A stretch of 23,143 bases of DNA from positions 1 through 23,143 of the forward strand of contig NW_019775744.1 of NCBI RefSeq assembly GCF_001039355.2. Direction: 5' to 3'. The notes under the pieces are model-generated. The model had not been told where the DNA came from, ran no database searches, and saw only the letters and a list, made by a program, of their open reading frames with translations. This stretch comes from Lingula anatina (Eukaryota; Brachiopoda; Lingulata; Lingulida; Lingulidae). Of the stretch, positions 1 through 12,200 are shown piece by piece. The position numbers and the translations under genes are program-made. Position 1 is the stretch's first letter, and every line of letters begins with the position of its first letter.

Positions 1-85
1 TAGTACAGACATGGTCTACTCCATCTCCTGTATAGGCAGTTCCAGGAGGACAGACAAAACAACCAGAAGCCCCTTCGTCTGAGTA
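1..85 (-). CDS. Exon 32 (partial, runs off the left edge)
   Basis: The acceptor is tgttag|TACTCA, phase 0. The visible 85 bp encode [15 protein letters not shown] then [10 protein letters not shown], completing the repeat begun at the end of exon 31. The frame is open to base 1, so the protein continues beyond the window. Confidence 0.78.
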
Positions 86-797
86 CTAACAAATTACGGA
101 ACATAAAACAAATATCAATTATGTTGTACACTTGATTCATACAAAGACCATAAAGATAATACATAATATTATTACGGAAGCATGGAAAACTTTCGAAATT
201 CAGGTATATGAAACCATCCTATAAAAAATTAACGTGATGCACAGTGCTTCCAGTTATAAGATTTGTAAAATGGGCAAAATGACACAATTAGATCTCTATA
301 CATACTAATAAAATTGATCTAAGAAATTTATTTGGTTGAAGTGATTAGAACAGGTAGGAAATGTAAAACAGACTTTACTTCAGTCAGTATTTAGAGTAAA
401 TCACTGCCACTACAAACAAAACAACCTTCTGATTACAATTTCATGATAAATCATATCATTATCAATATAATGAAAATCTCACCTCCCCAGGCTTACAGAG
501 CACAGGAGGCTGGGCAGGGTCTGGGCAGCTGTAACTGCTAGGACAGATAGTGCAGACCACAGTGGCAAAGTGTGTAGTATAGTAACCATCAGCACACTGG
601 AAATAATGGGAGACAGAATAATAAGACATCTTCGACTGTTTATTATACATCACCCTTCTAGACATCCAAACACACTGAGCTTGTTTTCTGCAATTGGTGT
701 CTTACTGTCTTGGTATCATTCTTCTCCTCTCCTGGTCAGTAGGTAAGGTAATCTTTCTGGCTGTTTGACATTCTGTCCATCCAAATTAAATGCCCTT

Positions 798-848
<51 letters not shown>

Positions 849-3227
849 TGTTTACAGCCAGTCATCCCAGTATCATTCTGGTATTGTCCAGGGAGGCAGG
901 CAGCAGGAAGCACTTCAGGACTGCCGCAGCTGTGACCTGAAGAAACAGAACACATTTTAAACAAATACCACCACCAATGGTGTAAACTTTACTAGTAATT
1001 TGCAATAAAACAAAGGGCCTTGTTCCCCCATACATACATCCACCCTTTGTTCAATTTCATTCTTTTTTCCCTTTTTGGTAGAAAACATACATAACAAATG
1101 CTTCAAATAATTACTAAATTTTACAATGCATATCACATGCTTAATTTAAGAGCATCTTTTTAACCTGCAACGGCAAGGGTGATTAAAATCAACTACCTTC
1201 AGGACACTCTATGCAGTATTCTTCTGCTGGATAGATCTGGTAATATCCATCTGGGCACTGCAGAAAAAAAACAACTTTTTATGTAATGAAATTTGTAACA
1301 TATTAATGGACAGACAGATATTAAGTACCACAATGACTTCTGATTACTTTGTTGAGTTATCCTAATGTTCTTTATGCCTTCATTGAGACACCTGGAACCA
1401 TGTAAGATTTGTGTCATCTTAATAATCTTTATGTAAGATCTTGATATCCTGAAATAAATTCATTCATTCAATACATTCACATTAAACAACCAACTTTGGC
1501 TCCAGCCATCTTGACACCAGATCATTTCATATAAAAAACACTATAACTGAGAGTTACAGATCAATATATAATTAAATTTTGATCATGATTTTACTTACTG
1601 CTACTTATCCCAAAATCACCCAATTACAAGCATGATTTAAGATCCAATAACAAGAATGCATTTCTTTTAAAATCACCCAACTTTTAAGCACCTTTAACTC
1701 AGAATTCCATTCTAAATAAGGTTACTATAAATGCTCAAGATAACAGAAAATTAAAAAAAAAAAAAAAAAAAAAAAAGAAAGATCTACCCAGGCTGTACCT
1801 GTTTACAGCCAGTCATGCCAGTCTGGTTCTGGTACTGTCCTGCAGAACAAGCCTCTGGAAACTCTCTGGTACTGGGACAACCATGACCTAATTGTTATAA
1901 GAAAGGACATAATTAATGGAAACAGTTGTTTATATGCAATACAGGGCTTAAATTTATAAATGAAGGCATAAATAATCAATACAGGATAGCCAGTCACAAA
2001 TACACATTACAGGGCAGAAATGTATAGATCAATTGTCTGCCATGCAAAATAACATTGTCTTTTTTTTCTTCTGAAGTACTGTTAGGTAGTCTAATGATAT
2101 TTTAATCTTGTCACGAGGTGAAGAAGTCTTACCTATAGGACACTCTGTGCAGTTGAATTTCCCCGTGTAAGGCTGATAGTATCCAGACGGACACTGTATC
2201 GGCTGAATTCCGCCAGCAACTGGACAGTAGTGACCAGTGGGACAGATAGTACACAAAGAGCTGCCTATGTTGGCATAGTAACCCGCTGGACACTGGATAG
2301 GGGGCTCACTTCCAACTGGACATTTCTGTCCCCCTGGACATGCTATACAGGTGGTCATTCCTGCTTGGTTCTGGTACTGACCAGAAAGACAAGGGACTGG
2401 TAATGTGTAGATACTGGGGCACCTGTGACCTGGGAAATTGAAGAAGAAATATTATTTTGTGTTCAAAAATAGAATACAAAAAGACAAGATGCGTTTCAAA
2501 TTCCTAAATGGTATCACTTAATTTCGTATAATTAAAACTCTGTCCAAAAAGAGGAAATATACAAACAATTGTTCAAATGGCTATTTTTTTTCAGGAAAAA
2601 AGTCTAAATATTATTTATTTCTACTGATTGACTCATTTGGTTTAAATTTTGTGATAAATTATCTAAAAAAAATTGTGAATATGAGTACTGTAATGTAACC
2701 TCTTATGCAAAATGGGGAATTCCTTTATTTTCACAAAATTTGAGCACATTTATGGCAATAAATAGGCATGTTCTTTGAACAAAATTCAAACTTACCAATG
2801 GGACATTCAGTACAGTTTGTTTTCCCAGTGTTAGCCTGATAATGCCCAGATGGACACTGAACAGCTTGCTCCAGTCCAGTATTTGGACAGTAGTGACCAG
2901 TGGGACATAGACTACAACTGGAAGTGCCTGTACTGGCAAAGTAGCCAATGGGACACTCTATGGGAGGATCAGTCCCCACTGAACACTGGTGTCCACCAGG
3001 ACAAGGCAGGCAGTTGGTCATCCCGGACAGTAGCTGGTACTGACCATTCTGGCAGGGATCTGGAGGGGAGTAGATACTGGGGCATCTGTGACCTGGTAAA
3101 ACAGGAAAGTTGTCTATGTTAAAGGTACCCTATACAGGATTTACTGGTCAAAGTGTATATTCTTAGAGGGGGGGGGGAAGCATTGGGAAAGTTCAGTAGG
3201 TTTATGTAGATATTAGGAAATTTTCAG

Positions 3228-3281
<54 letters not shown>

Positions 3282-6200
3282 TACCAATGTTTTGGGTTTA
3301 GAGTGCCAAATATTCATCATATCGTTATTGACTAATAACTAAAAAACTGTAAATGACAAGCATATAATAAACAAATACATCTCACAGAAATTCATCTCAT
3401 TAACTCAAGGCAAATGAGCTTATCTACAATTTGTTATAAAGGTTCCATTACCTTGGGGACACTCCGTACATGCTGTGCTCCCGGTTGATGCCTCATACTG
3501 ACCAGATGGACACTGGACAGGCTGGACCATACCAACCTCTGGACAGTAGTAACCAGGAGGACATATGGTACAACTGGAACTGCCTGTATTAGCATAGTGA
3601 CCAACTGGGCATTTCTGGGGTGGATCACTTCCTACTGGGCATTTATATCCCCCTGGACATGGGAGACAACCGGCCATTCCTGTCTGGTTCTGATACTGAC
3701 CAGCAAGACAAGCCTCTGGAAGTGAGTATACATTAGGGCACCTGTGACCTGGAATAATGGGATTTTAATATTATATTATTAATATCTATAATATTTATAC
3801 AGTGTGTCATTCAAGACATTACCTGTAAATGCAATATTTCTTTTTAATATTGGACAGAGCACTTGTTCTGGATGAATTATAAAGGTATTTGGGTCTTAAA
3901 ATTCAAAGTTAGATCTTTCAAATGTTTCTGTGAATTTACTGTCTCTAATGTAACACTGAATGGTAAACTAATATAATTTCAGCATTCACTAATAAATGTT
4001 TGAAATAAAAAGATCTTTTATTATGCAGTAACCAAAAGACAGTTAGTGGGATTAAATTCAGTCATACCAATCCAATTTCCTTTTTATCTGTTTTATAAAC
4101 CAAATTTTATCAATATTTTATTCTACAAAATAATCATTACAGGCACCAACCTATTGGACATTCATTACAGCTAGTTGTCCCAGTGGATGTCTGGTAGTAA
4201 CCATCTGGACACAGTACAGCCTGGGCCATACCCACATCTGGACAGTAGTGACCCAGGGGGCAGGCATCACAGCTGGCGCTCCCAACGTCAGCATGGTGAC
4301 CGACTGGACATACCTCAGGTGGGGTACTGCCCACTGGACACCTGTGTCCACCTGGACAGGGCAAACAACTGGTCATTCCGGTCTTGTTCTGGTACTGACC
4401 AGCGGAGCAGGATTCGGGCGTGTTGTATATACTCGGGCATCTGTGACCTAGAGAATAGACAGGTCTTTATAATATAGTCTCCTTTTATAATCTCTATTTC
4501 TGTGTATTTTATACTAGATATGTCAGAAATATTTCACTGGAATAAAAAAACTTAAATAGATTTTCTCCATTTGCTAATTCCAAATATCTGTCATATTTCG
4601 GTACAAAAATTTCAAATCATCTTTTAAGAAATCATGGCAATGAGAAAGAAATTGTGTCCATAGCGTCACCAATAGCACACATATATGATATTTGGTTGTA
4701 GGTAGCCACAGTACCATGAAATGGAACACAAAACCATTCATTTTAGAATCAATATAAAGAAAACCAGATAACAACTTACCCACAGGACATTCATTACAAC
4801 TCGTCCTCCCCTGGTTAACCTGATAATAACCATCTGGACACTGGACCGGCTGGACCATGGCCACATCTGGACAGTAGTGACCAGTAGGACACAGGGTACA
4901 ACTGGAACTGCCTGTATTAGCAAAGTGACCAACTGGACACTCCTGGGGTGGATTACTACCCACTGGACACCTGTGGCCCCCTGGACAGGGCAGACAACTG
5001 GTCATCCCGGTCTTGTTCTGGTATTGACCAGAGAGACAGGCCTCGGGCATGTTGTACACATTAGGGCACCTGTGACCTGGGATAAAATTGTGACCAATTC
5101 CAGGAAAAGGTGTCAGATTGTAAGAGTTTTAACTTAAAAGAGTCAATTGATGAGTCAAATTTTAACAAGGACTTCTAACTGTGGCATAAATTGGTTTAAG
5201 ACTGAAATTTTAATATTATTATATATCATGTAATTAATGCTAATGCAAGAAACAATCAGACATGTTGTTGTTTTGCATTTTCAGACTCAATGAATGGACA
5301 AAAATTCATTGCAGCATTAAAAGGACACCCTTCCTCACCTACTGAGCATTCAATACAACTGGTGCTCCCGGGAGACGTTTGATAATACCCATCTGCGCAC
5401 TGGACCGCCTCTCCCATGCCGGCGCCTGGACAGTAGTGACCGCTAGGACAGTGGGTACAAACAGACTGGCCAGTTTGGGCATAGTACCCCGATGGGCATA
5501 TCTCAGGAGGATTGCTTCCCACTGGACATCTGTGACCAGCTGGACATGGTAGACATGTGGTCATTCCTGTCTGGTTCTGGTACTGGCCAGAGAGACAGGC
5601 CTCTGGGGGCGAGTATATACTGGGACATCTGTGACCTGCATAGAAATCCAAAGTTTTGTTTTTATTTACGATTTTTTTTTAATATATCATTTTTGCAAAA
5701 CCTCACTTAACCCCATAGAGCCCGTCACCGCATATGTGCGGTTCAATTATCGCTTACCCCAAACGCCCAGAACCGCATATGTGCGTATCTTGGAAAGATC
5801 GTCTTCTGTACTCTTTTGTATCGTGAATCATGAAATGATATATAGTTTAACATCCGGGTATGTTTCTTGTCTCTCATTGCCACCATTTTTAAAGGCGATA
5901 GAAATATATATGAGCGAGAAAACGGCGATTTTCAAGACTTAGGTGGAGAAAGTAAAATCAAGATGGCCGCTCCTCGCTACGGTAGGGACCTGCGAAGGGA
6001 TACTGTTATTGAAATGATTGAAAACCCGGACTTTGATGAGAAGTTTTCGTGTGACAGTGACATAGACAGTGACGATGATATTCATTTATTTATGATATAA
6101 AGGACGATAGAAATATATATGAGCGAGAAATCGGCTATTTCCTAGACTTAGCTGAAGAAAGTAAAATCAAAATGGCGACTTCTCACTACGGAAGAGGCCT

Positions 6201-9200
6201 GCGAATGGATACTGTTATTGAAATGATTGAAAACTACGACACTGATCAGGTGTTTTCGAGTGACAATGATATAGACAGAGAGGAAGATATTCCTTTATTC
6301 ATGATAAAAGTTTTAAAGATGTTTTTGCCATAGATGGTGTTAAAAATTGACTTCTATTCAGCTCTGGCCACGATGTTCAGGTGAGCTGAAAAGCTGGCTC
6401 AAGTAGGTATACCTGGTAGCAAAACGAGCATAACTTGGAAATTAATGGAGATAACTTGCTGAAATTTCCTGGATTGAAAGTTACTATAATTGACATCATC
6501 TCTGTGAATTTTCAGGCAAATTTATGGAGAAATAAAAAATTGATGTGCATAAGATAAATCAACTTTGTTTTATTTCACCCATTATCAAATGAAAATGTAG
6601 TTTTTAACCGGCCATAATTCTTTGTACAGCGCGTTGAATTTAAATGTAATTCTATTTTTATTTAGCTTGAAATGTTGGCTTTTTAAAAATGTATACTTTG
6701 TATGGGTAATAAAGGCAAACAAATAAATTATGGCCAATTTACTGAAGTGACCCGGCTTTTCAAGGCTAGCTCACAGAATTAATTGGGCACAGCAGAACTT
6801 TATGGGTCAGCATTAACTGGATCCTATGGGGTTAAACATGTTGCACATCAACAAGTCAATTGACAGTATCAGTATTTCTATAATTTATATGATGATTTGA
6901 AACACAATCTTACCAGATGGGCATTCTGTACAACTTGTACCCCCCATCATTGTAAGATAGTGACCGTCTGCACACTGTACAGGCTGGACCATGCCCACAT
7001 CTGGACAGTAGTGACCAGTAGGACACATGGTACAACTAGTACTGCCTGGATTGGCATAGTTCCCTGGGAGACAGGCAATGGACGACCCACTCCCCGATGG
7101 ACACTGGTGACCTCCCGGACATGTGAGACAGCTGGACATCCCCGTGACATTCTGGTACTGACCGCTAGAGCAGGGTATGGGAGGGGAATAGATGCTGGGG
7201 CACCTGTGACCTAGTAATTAACGAGAACCAAGAAATGTGAAAGTTGCTGTATAGATGCAGGCATGGTAACTTCTACTTCAAATGTAAATAGCAATCAACT
7301 TTATTAAAGTAAACTGAGAAATTTTGAATTAATTATGAATTCATGAATACAAAGTAATTCTACTTAAAATATTGACAACATTCTACTTTATTCTGCTGAA
7401 CTCTAATTACATTTAAACTATCATATACAGCAAAGTTACTGGGGTTTAATTCCAATTCATTTCAAAAAGAAAGAATTAAGACTTCAGTTCGTATAAGTAC
7501 ATATACACAGATAATACATGTAGTACTCATTTTTCTTTATATAATGACCACTAATATAATATCAAAGGGATCAAATCTATACCTGCTGAGCATGCCGTAC
7601 AACTAGTGCCACCTAGTGTTGTCTGGTAGTAACCATCTGGACACTGTACAGGCTGGATCATACCAACATCTGGACAGTAGTGACCAGTGGGGCAGTCCGT
7701 ACAACTGGTGCTGCCTGCCTCCGCGTACTGACCAGCCAGACACACAACTGGTGGGTTACTTCCAACTGGACACTTATGTCCAGCGGGACAGGGGAGACAA
7801 CTGGTCATTCCTGTCTGGTTCTGGTATTGACCAGTAGAGCAGGCCTCGGGTATGGAGTAGATACTGGGGCATCTGTGACCTGAGGTTTATAGAGACATGG
7901 ATTATATTTGATGAGAGATCAAATGACATCAACAGATAGCCATATTGCATCAGAAGTGTACAGAAGGCTGAGGGTTTCAGCCAAAGGGAAAATGCAATAG
8001 CTGACCAAGTATTGGCCAAATCTACAACAGCATTATGAAGGTATGTAAAAATTCTATTGAAATTTTTTACATCTGTAGAGATCATATCTCACCTGCGGTG
8101 CACTCGCTGCAGGTGCTCCCACCAGTGGATGTTTGATAGTAACCGTTCGGACACTGGACTGGCTGGACCATACCCACATCTGGACAGTAGTGACCAAGGG
8201 GACACAATGTGCACTCAGTGCTACCAGTCTCGGAATAATGACCCACTGGACATTTGGTGGGGGAGGCGGTCCCGTCGGGACACTGGTAGCCAGCGGGACA
8301 GGGCAGACAGCTGGTCATCCCAGTCTGATTCTGGTACTGACCGACAGAACAAGGTACTGCTATGGAATAGATACTGGGGCACCTGTGACCTAAAGTAATG
8401 GAGAGAGAAATATGGGATATAATACTGAGGATTAAAATAAATTTCCAAGATACATAAATTAAATAATGTAATTGAAGATAACAGGAGAAATTTGACCAAA
8501 CTCACTGATTTCCCAAATTTCAAACTAAACTACCTCAACTTATATTTAGGAAATTTTTCGGTCGGATCATCGTCCAAATACAAGTGGTAATTTGCCTAAA
8601 CTATACACAAATAGCAGCGTTAATTTTAAAGACTCAAAATGGACTGAATTTAACACCCACCCTGCGGACACTCAACACACACTGCACTCCCAGTGGACAT
8701 CTGATAGTGACCGTCAGGACACTGAATGGGCTGGACCACGCCCACATCTGGACAATAGTGACCAGTGGGACATATGGTACAGCTAGAGCTCCCTGGGTAT
8801 GCAAAGTGACCCACTGGGCACTCCTGGATGGAGTTACTTCCTGTTGGACATTGGTATCCACCTGGACAAGCCAGACAGGCCGTCATCCCGGACTGGTTTT
8901 GGTACTGACCCGCCACACAGGGTATTGGCAAGGCATCCACGCTGGGGCATTTGTTATCTTGTGTAAAAATACAACAAAATTTCAGATAAAAATATTCAGA
9001 TAAAGAGTAGGAAATATTTAAATATAAAAATACAATTTACTGGATTAGCTTGATAATCTTTTATGCAGAAAAAGCATTTAGAAAATAGCAATAAAGTCGC
9101 ATTTTCCAATTCTTGCATCCAAATAATATTATCACATAATATCAACCTCAAACATATAATAAACATAAGACAAACTAATCTTCCTGTAGAAATCTACTGA

Positions 9201-12200
9201 ATAAAGACATATTAAGAAGTAAAATGCATACACCTACCTTGTGGGCATTCAGTACAATTCATACTACCAGTGGTCATTTGGTAGCTACCAGACGGACACA
9301 AGAACGGGTCAGCCATGCCCGCATAGGGACAATAGTGACCAATAGGACAGAGAGTGCAGCTAGAGCCACCAGGGCTTGAGTAGTGACCGGCCGGACACTC
9401 AGCTGGAATGGCGCCTCCCTCGGGACATTGATGGCCACCAGGACACAGCAGACAACCGGTCATCCCGGTCAGATTTTGGTACTGACCAGCGGAGCAGGAC
9501 TGAGGTGGACTGAATACACTGGGGCAGTGATGACCTGGAGAGTGAAATGATGTGGTAATTGTATCCAAGGTGCGCCAAGATAAACCATGGACTTTTAAAA
9601 CTTCATTACTGGTTGAGAAATCAGGACAAGCATATAAATGATCTACCAGTTGCACTAGGCCTTTCATTTTAGACCATTTAATCAATCATATGACTTGATT
9701 TAATTATGAGATGATTTAGAAACAAATCATGCAAGACTGCCCCTTATTTTTGCCATCACTTATTTCACATTATACCAGTAGCATATGTATCCATAAATAG
9801 TTACCTATCGGACATTCTGAGCAATTCGTAGCCCCAGTGGACATCTGATAGTGACCAGCCGGACACTGAACAGGCTGAAACATCCCCATGTCTGGACAAA
9901 AGTGACCGGTGGGGCAGATCGTGCAGTGACCAGTGTCCGAGTAGTATCCAGGTTGACACGGGATGAGAGAGCTGCCCCCTATAGGACACTCATGGCCACC
10001 GGGACACGGCAGACAGATGGTCATCCCAGTCAAGTTCTGGTACTGTCCCGTGGGGCAGGGTTCAGGGGGAGAGGTGATGTCTGGACACTTGTGGTCTAAA
10101 CAATATAAGATGAATTAAATGAATCAGTTATAAATTTAAGAAAGAATTAATCAAATGCTGTCACGTGAAGCTAGTTATTCTCTTCACACTGAAGTTATTC
10201 TTTGATGGGCATTTAATTTTAAAAAAATGTAGTTACTTCTTGTTTTCAGTGTGGTTCTTCAAAATTTAAGTTTATATTTTATAAGTACATCAAAGAAGTA
10301 CAGCACATCTGGACCTGTTGGTATCAGAATGAAATCAAACCGTTACTATCAATGTGCTTAAAACAAATATGCTGATTTAAAGCTATAAAAACTGACTTTT
10401 CTGATAAAGTAGCCCCCAACTTCATCATTCTACTTTTTTTATCACATGAAAAATCCAACCACCTACCTCTAGGGCACACACTGCAATTAATGCCCCCAGT
10501 GGACATCTGAAAATGACCCTCCGGACATTGAAGAGGCTGGACCATGCCTTCATCTGGACAATAGTGACCAAGGGGACATATGGTACAACTGGTGCTCCCC
10601 ATCTCGGCAGAGTGACCAACAGGACATGTGACAGGCGGGTCCGTCCCCACTGGACACTGGTGACCACCTGGGCAGGGGAGACAGGTGGACATTCCAGTCT
10701 GGTTCTGGTACTGACCAGAGAGACAGGGGACTGGTGGGGAGTTCAAGGAGGGGCACTTGTGACCTGGAACAGGAACAAATGAAATTGCCCAAATTTCATG
10801 AAAATTCATTTAAACTGTTTAAAATGTTCTTCATAGAGCACTTAATAAAAACTCATGAAGTCTAGAAAAATGATATTCATCATATCTACATTTCTGTCAT
10901 GCAAAGTTTCAAAGCGAATTACATTTCAACCAACTGCAAGCAATGTTCAAATTTTTAAAATATGTTGATATAAGAATGTATGTATTAAAATTACTAGACA
11001 TTACGATTAAACATTTCAAAGAAGAAATCCCTCACTTAAAAATTTTCATTTCTAAACAACGCAACTTAATAGTGAATTTTTAAAAAAATACTAAGTTTGA
11101 ACACAAAAGGTCAAAGTTTTCCACTAATCCTTACAACAATGAAAATGTGTCTGTACAAATATCATTTAGAATAAAATCCTCCGACTTATTTCAGAGTTCA
11201 ATCAGTTTCAGTTTTGAACCAGTCTGAATACTTTCAATATGGTGTATACTCCCGATACCCTACCTACAGGACACTCCACGCAACTGGTACTACCACTGGT
11301 CATCTGGTACTGACCAGCCGGACACTGAACAGGCTGGACCATACCATCCTCTGGACAGTAGTGACCCAGGGGACATATGGTACAGTTAGAGCTGCCAGGG
11401 TGTGAGAAATGACCAGGTGGACATATGGTGGACAGTTGTTCTCCCTCTGGACATTGGTAGCCTGCTGGACAGGGGAGACAGCTGGACATTCCTGTATGGT
11501 TCTGGTACTGACCACTGGAGCAGGGTACTGGGGGGTCGTACTTACTGGGACATTTGTGGCCTGAAGAATTAATGAAATTATTCAGTACATAAATTATATT
11601 AGTATGTAAATGTGTCTGACTCAAACATAAATGTACAGCCAAATGTACAATAGTGCAAACACTTTGCTAATTATTTTGAAAATTTTTTATTTTTTTGTCA
11701 TTTATTTATCAAAATTTTGTCAAATATTCAACAGTGGTATTGGGTTTAAAAAGCAATGGATGTGAGAGAACAAGAAAGTTTTAACTGACAAATTTCTTCT
11801 GATCATGAATAAAAGCAACTGCATTTCAATAAACTATATTAATTCAAAAGTAATTGGTGTTACTAACCGATTTAACAATTAGAAAAAAATTCAGATATTC
11901 CTACAAGAACACCCATAAAGGTAACACAAAATACTGATAATAACCTAAACCTGTAAGTATAATATCAAACAGAATTCCTAGATGGATTTATTAATCAAGA
12001 ACACTTTAATTCTATAGTATGCCTTTACCTATGGAACACTCTGTACAATTTGTACTCCCAGTGGACGCCTGGTAATAACCATCTGGACACTGTAGAGGCT
12101 GGACCATTCCCACATCTGGACAGTAGTGACCAGTAGGACATATGGTACAACTGGTGCTGCCAGGGTTGGAGTAATGACCAGGTGGACATATAGTGGACAG

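Larger units (their letters stand above)
5711..6831. mobile_element. Non-autonomous piggyBac-like DNA transposon in intron 21
   Basis: The element is flanked by TTAA at 5707-5710 and 6832-6835, the piggyBac target-site duplication. It starts CCCCATAGAGCC and ends, read inward on the other strand, CCCCATAGGATCC, so both ends share CCCCATAG. A hairpin-like subterminal motif, ACCGCA-TATG-TGCGG, occurs at 5727-5742 and in part at 5772-5786. At 1.12 kb it is too short for a full transposase, and no catalytic DDD region is visible. It carries a short ORF with an acidic stretch (see 5867-6333). Confidence 0.8.

Noticed and set aside
8584-9003. Plus-strand ORF of 139 codons and many other plus-strand ORFs opposite the modules
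   Set aside because: They are antisense shadows of the repeat exons. The regular cysteine and glycine codons leave the opposite strand open. They show no independent start, splice or domain logic.
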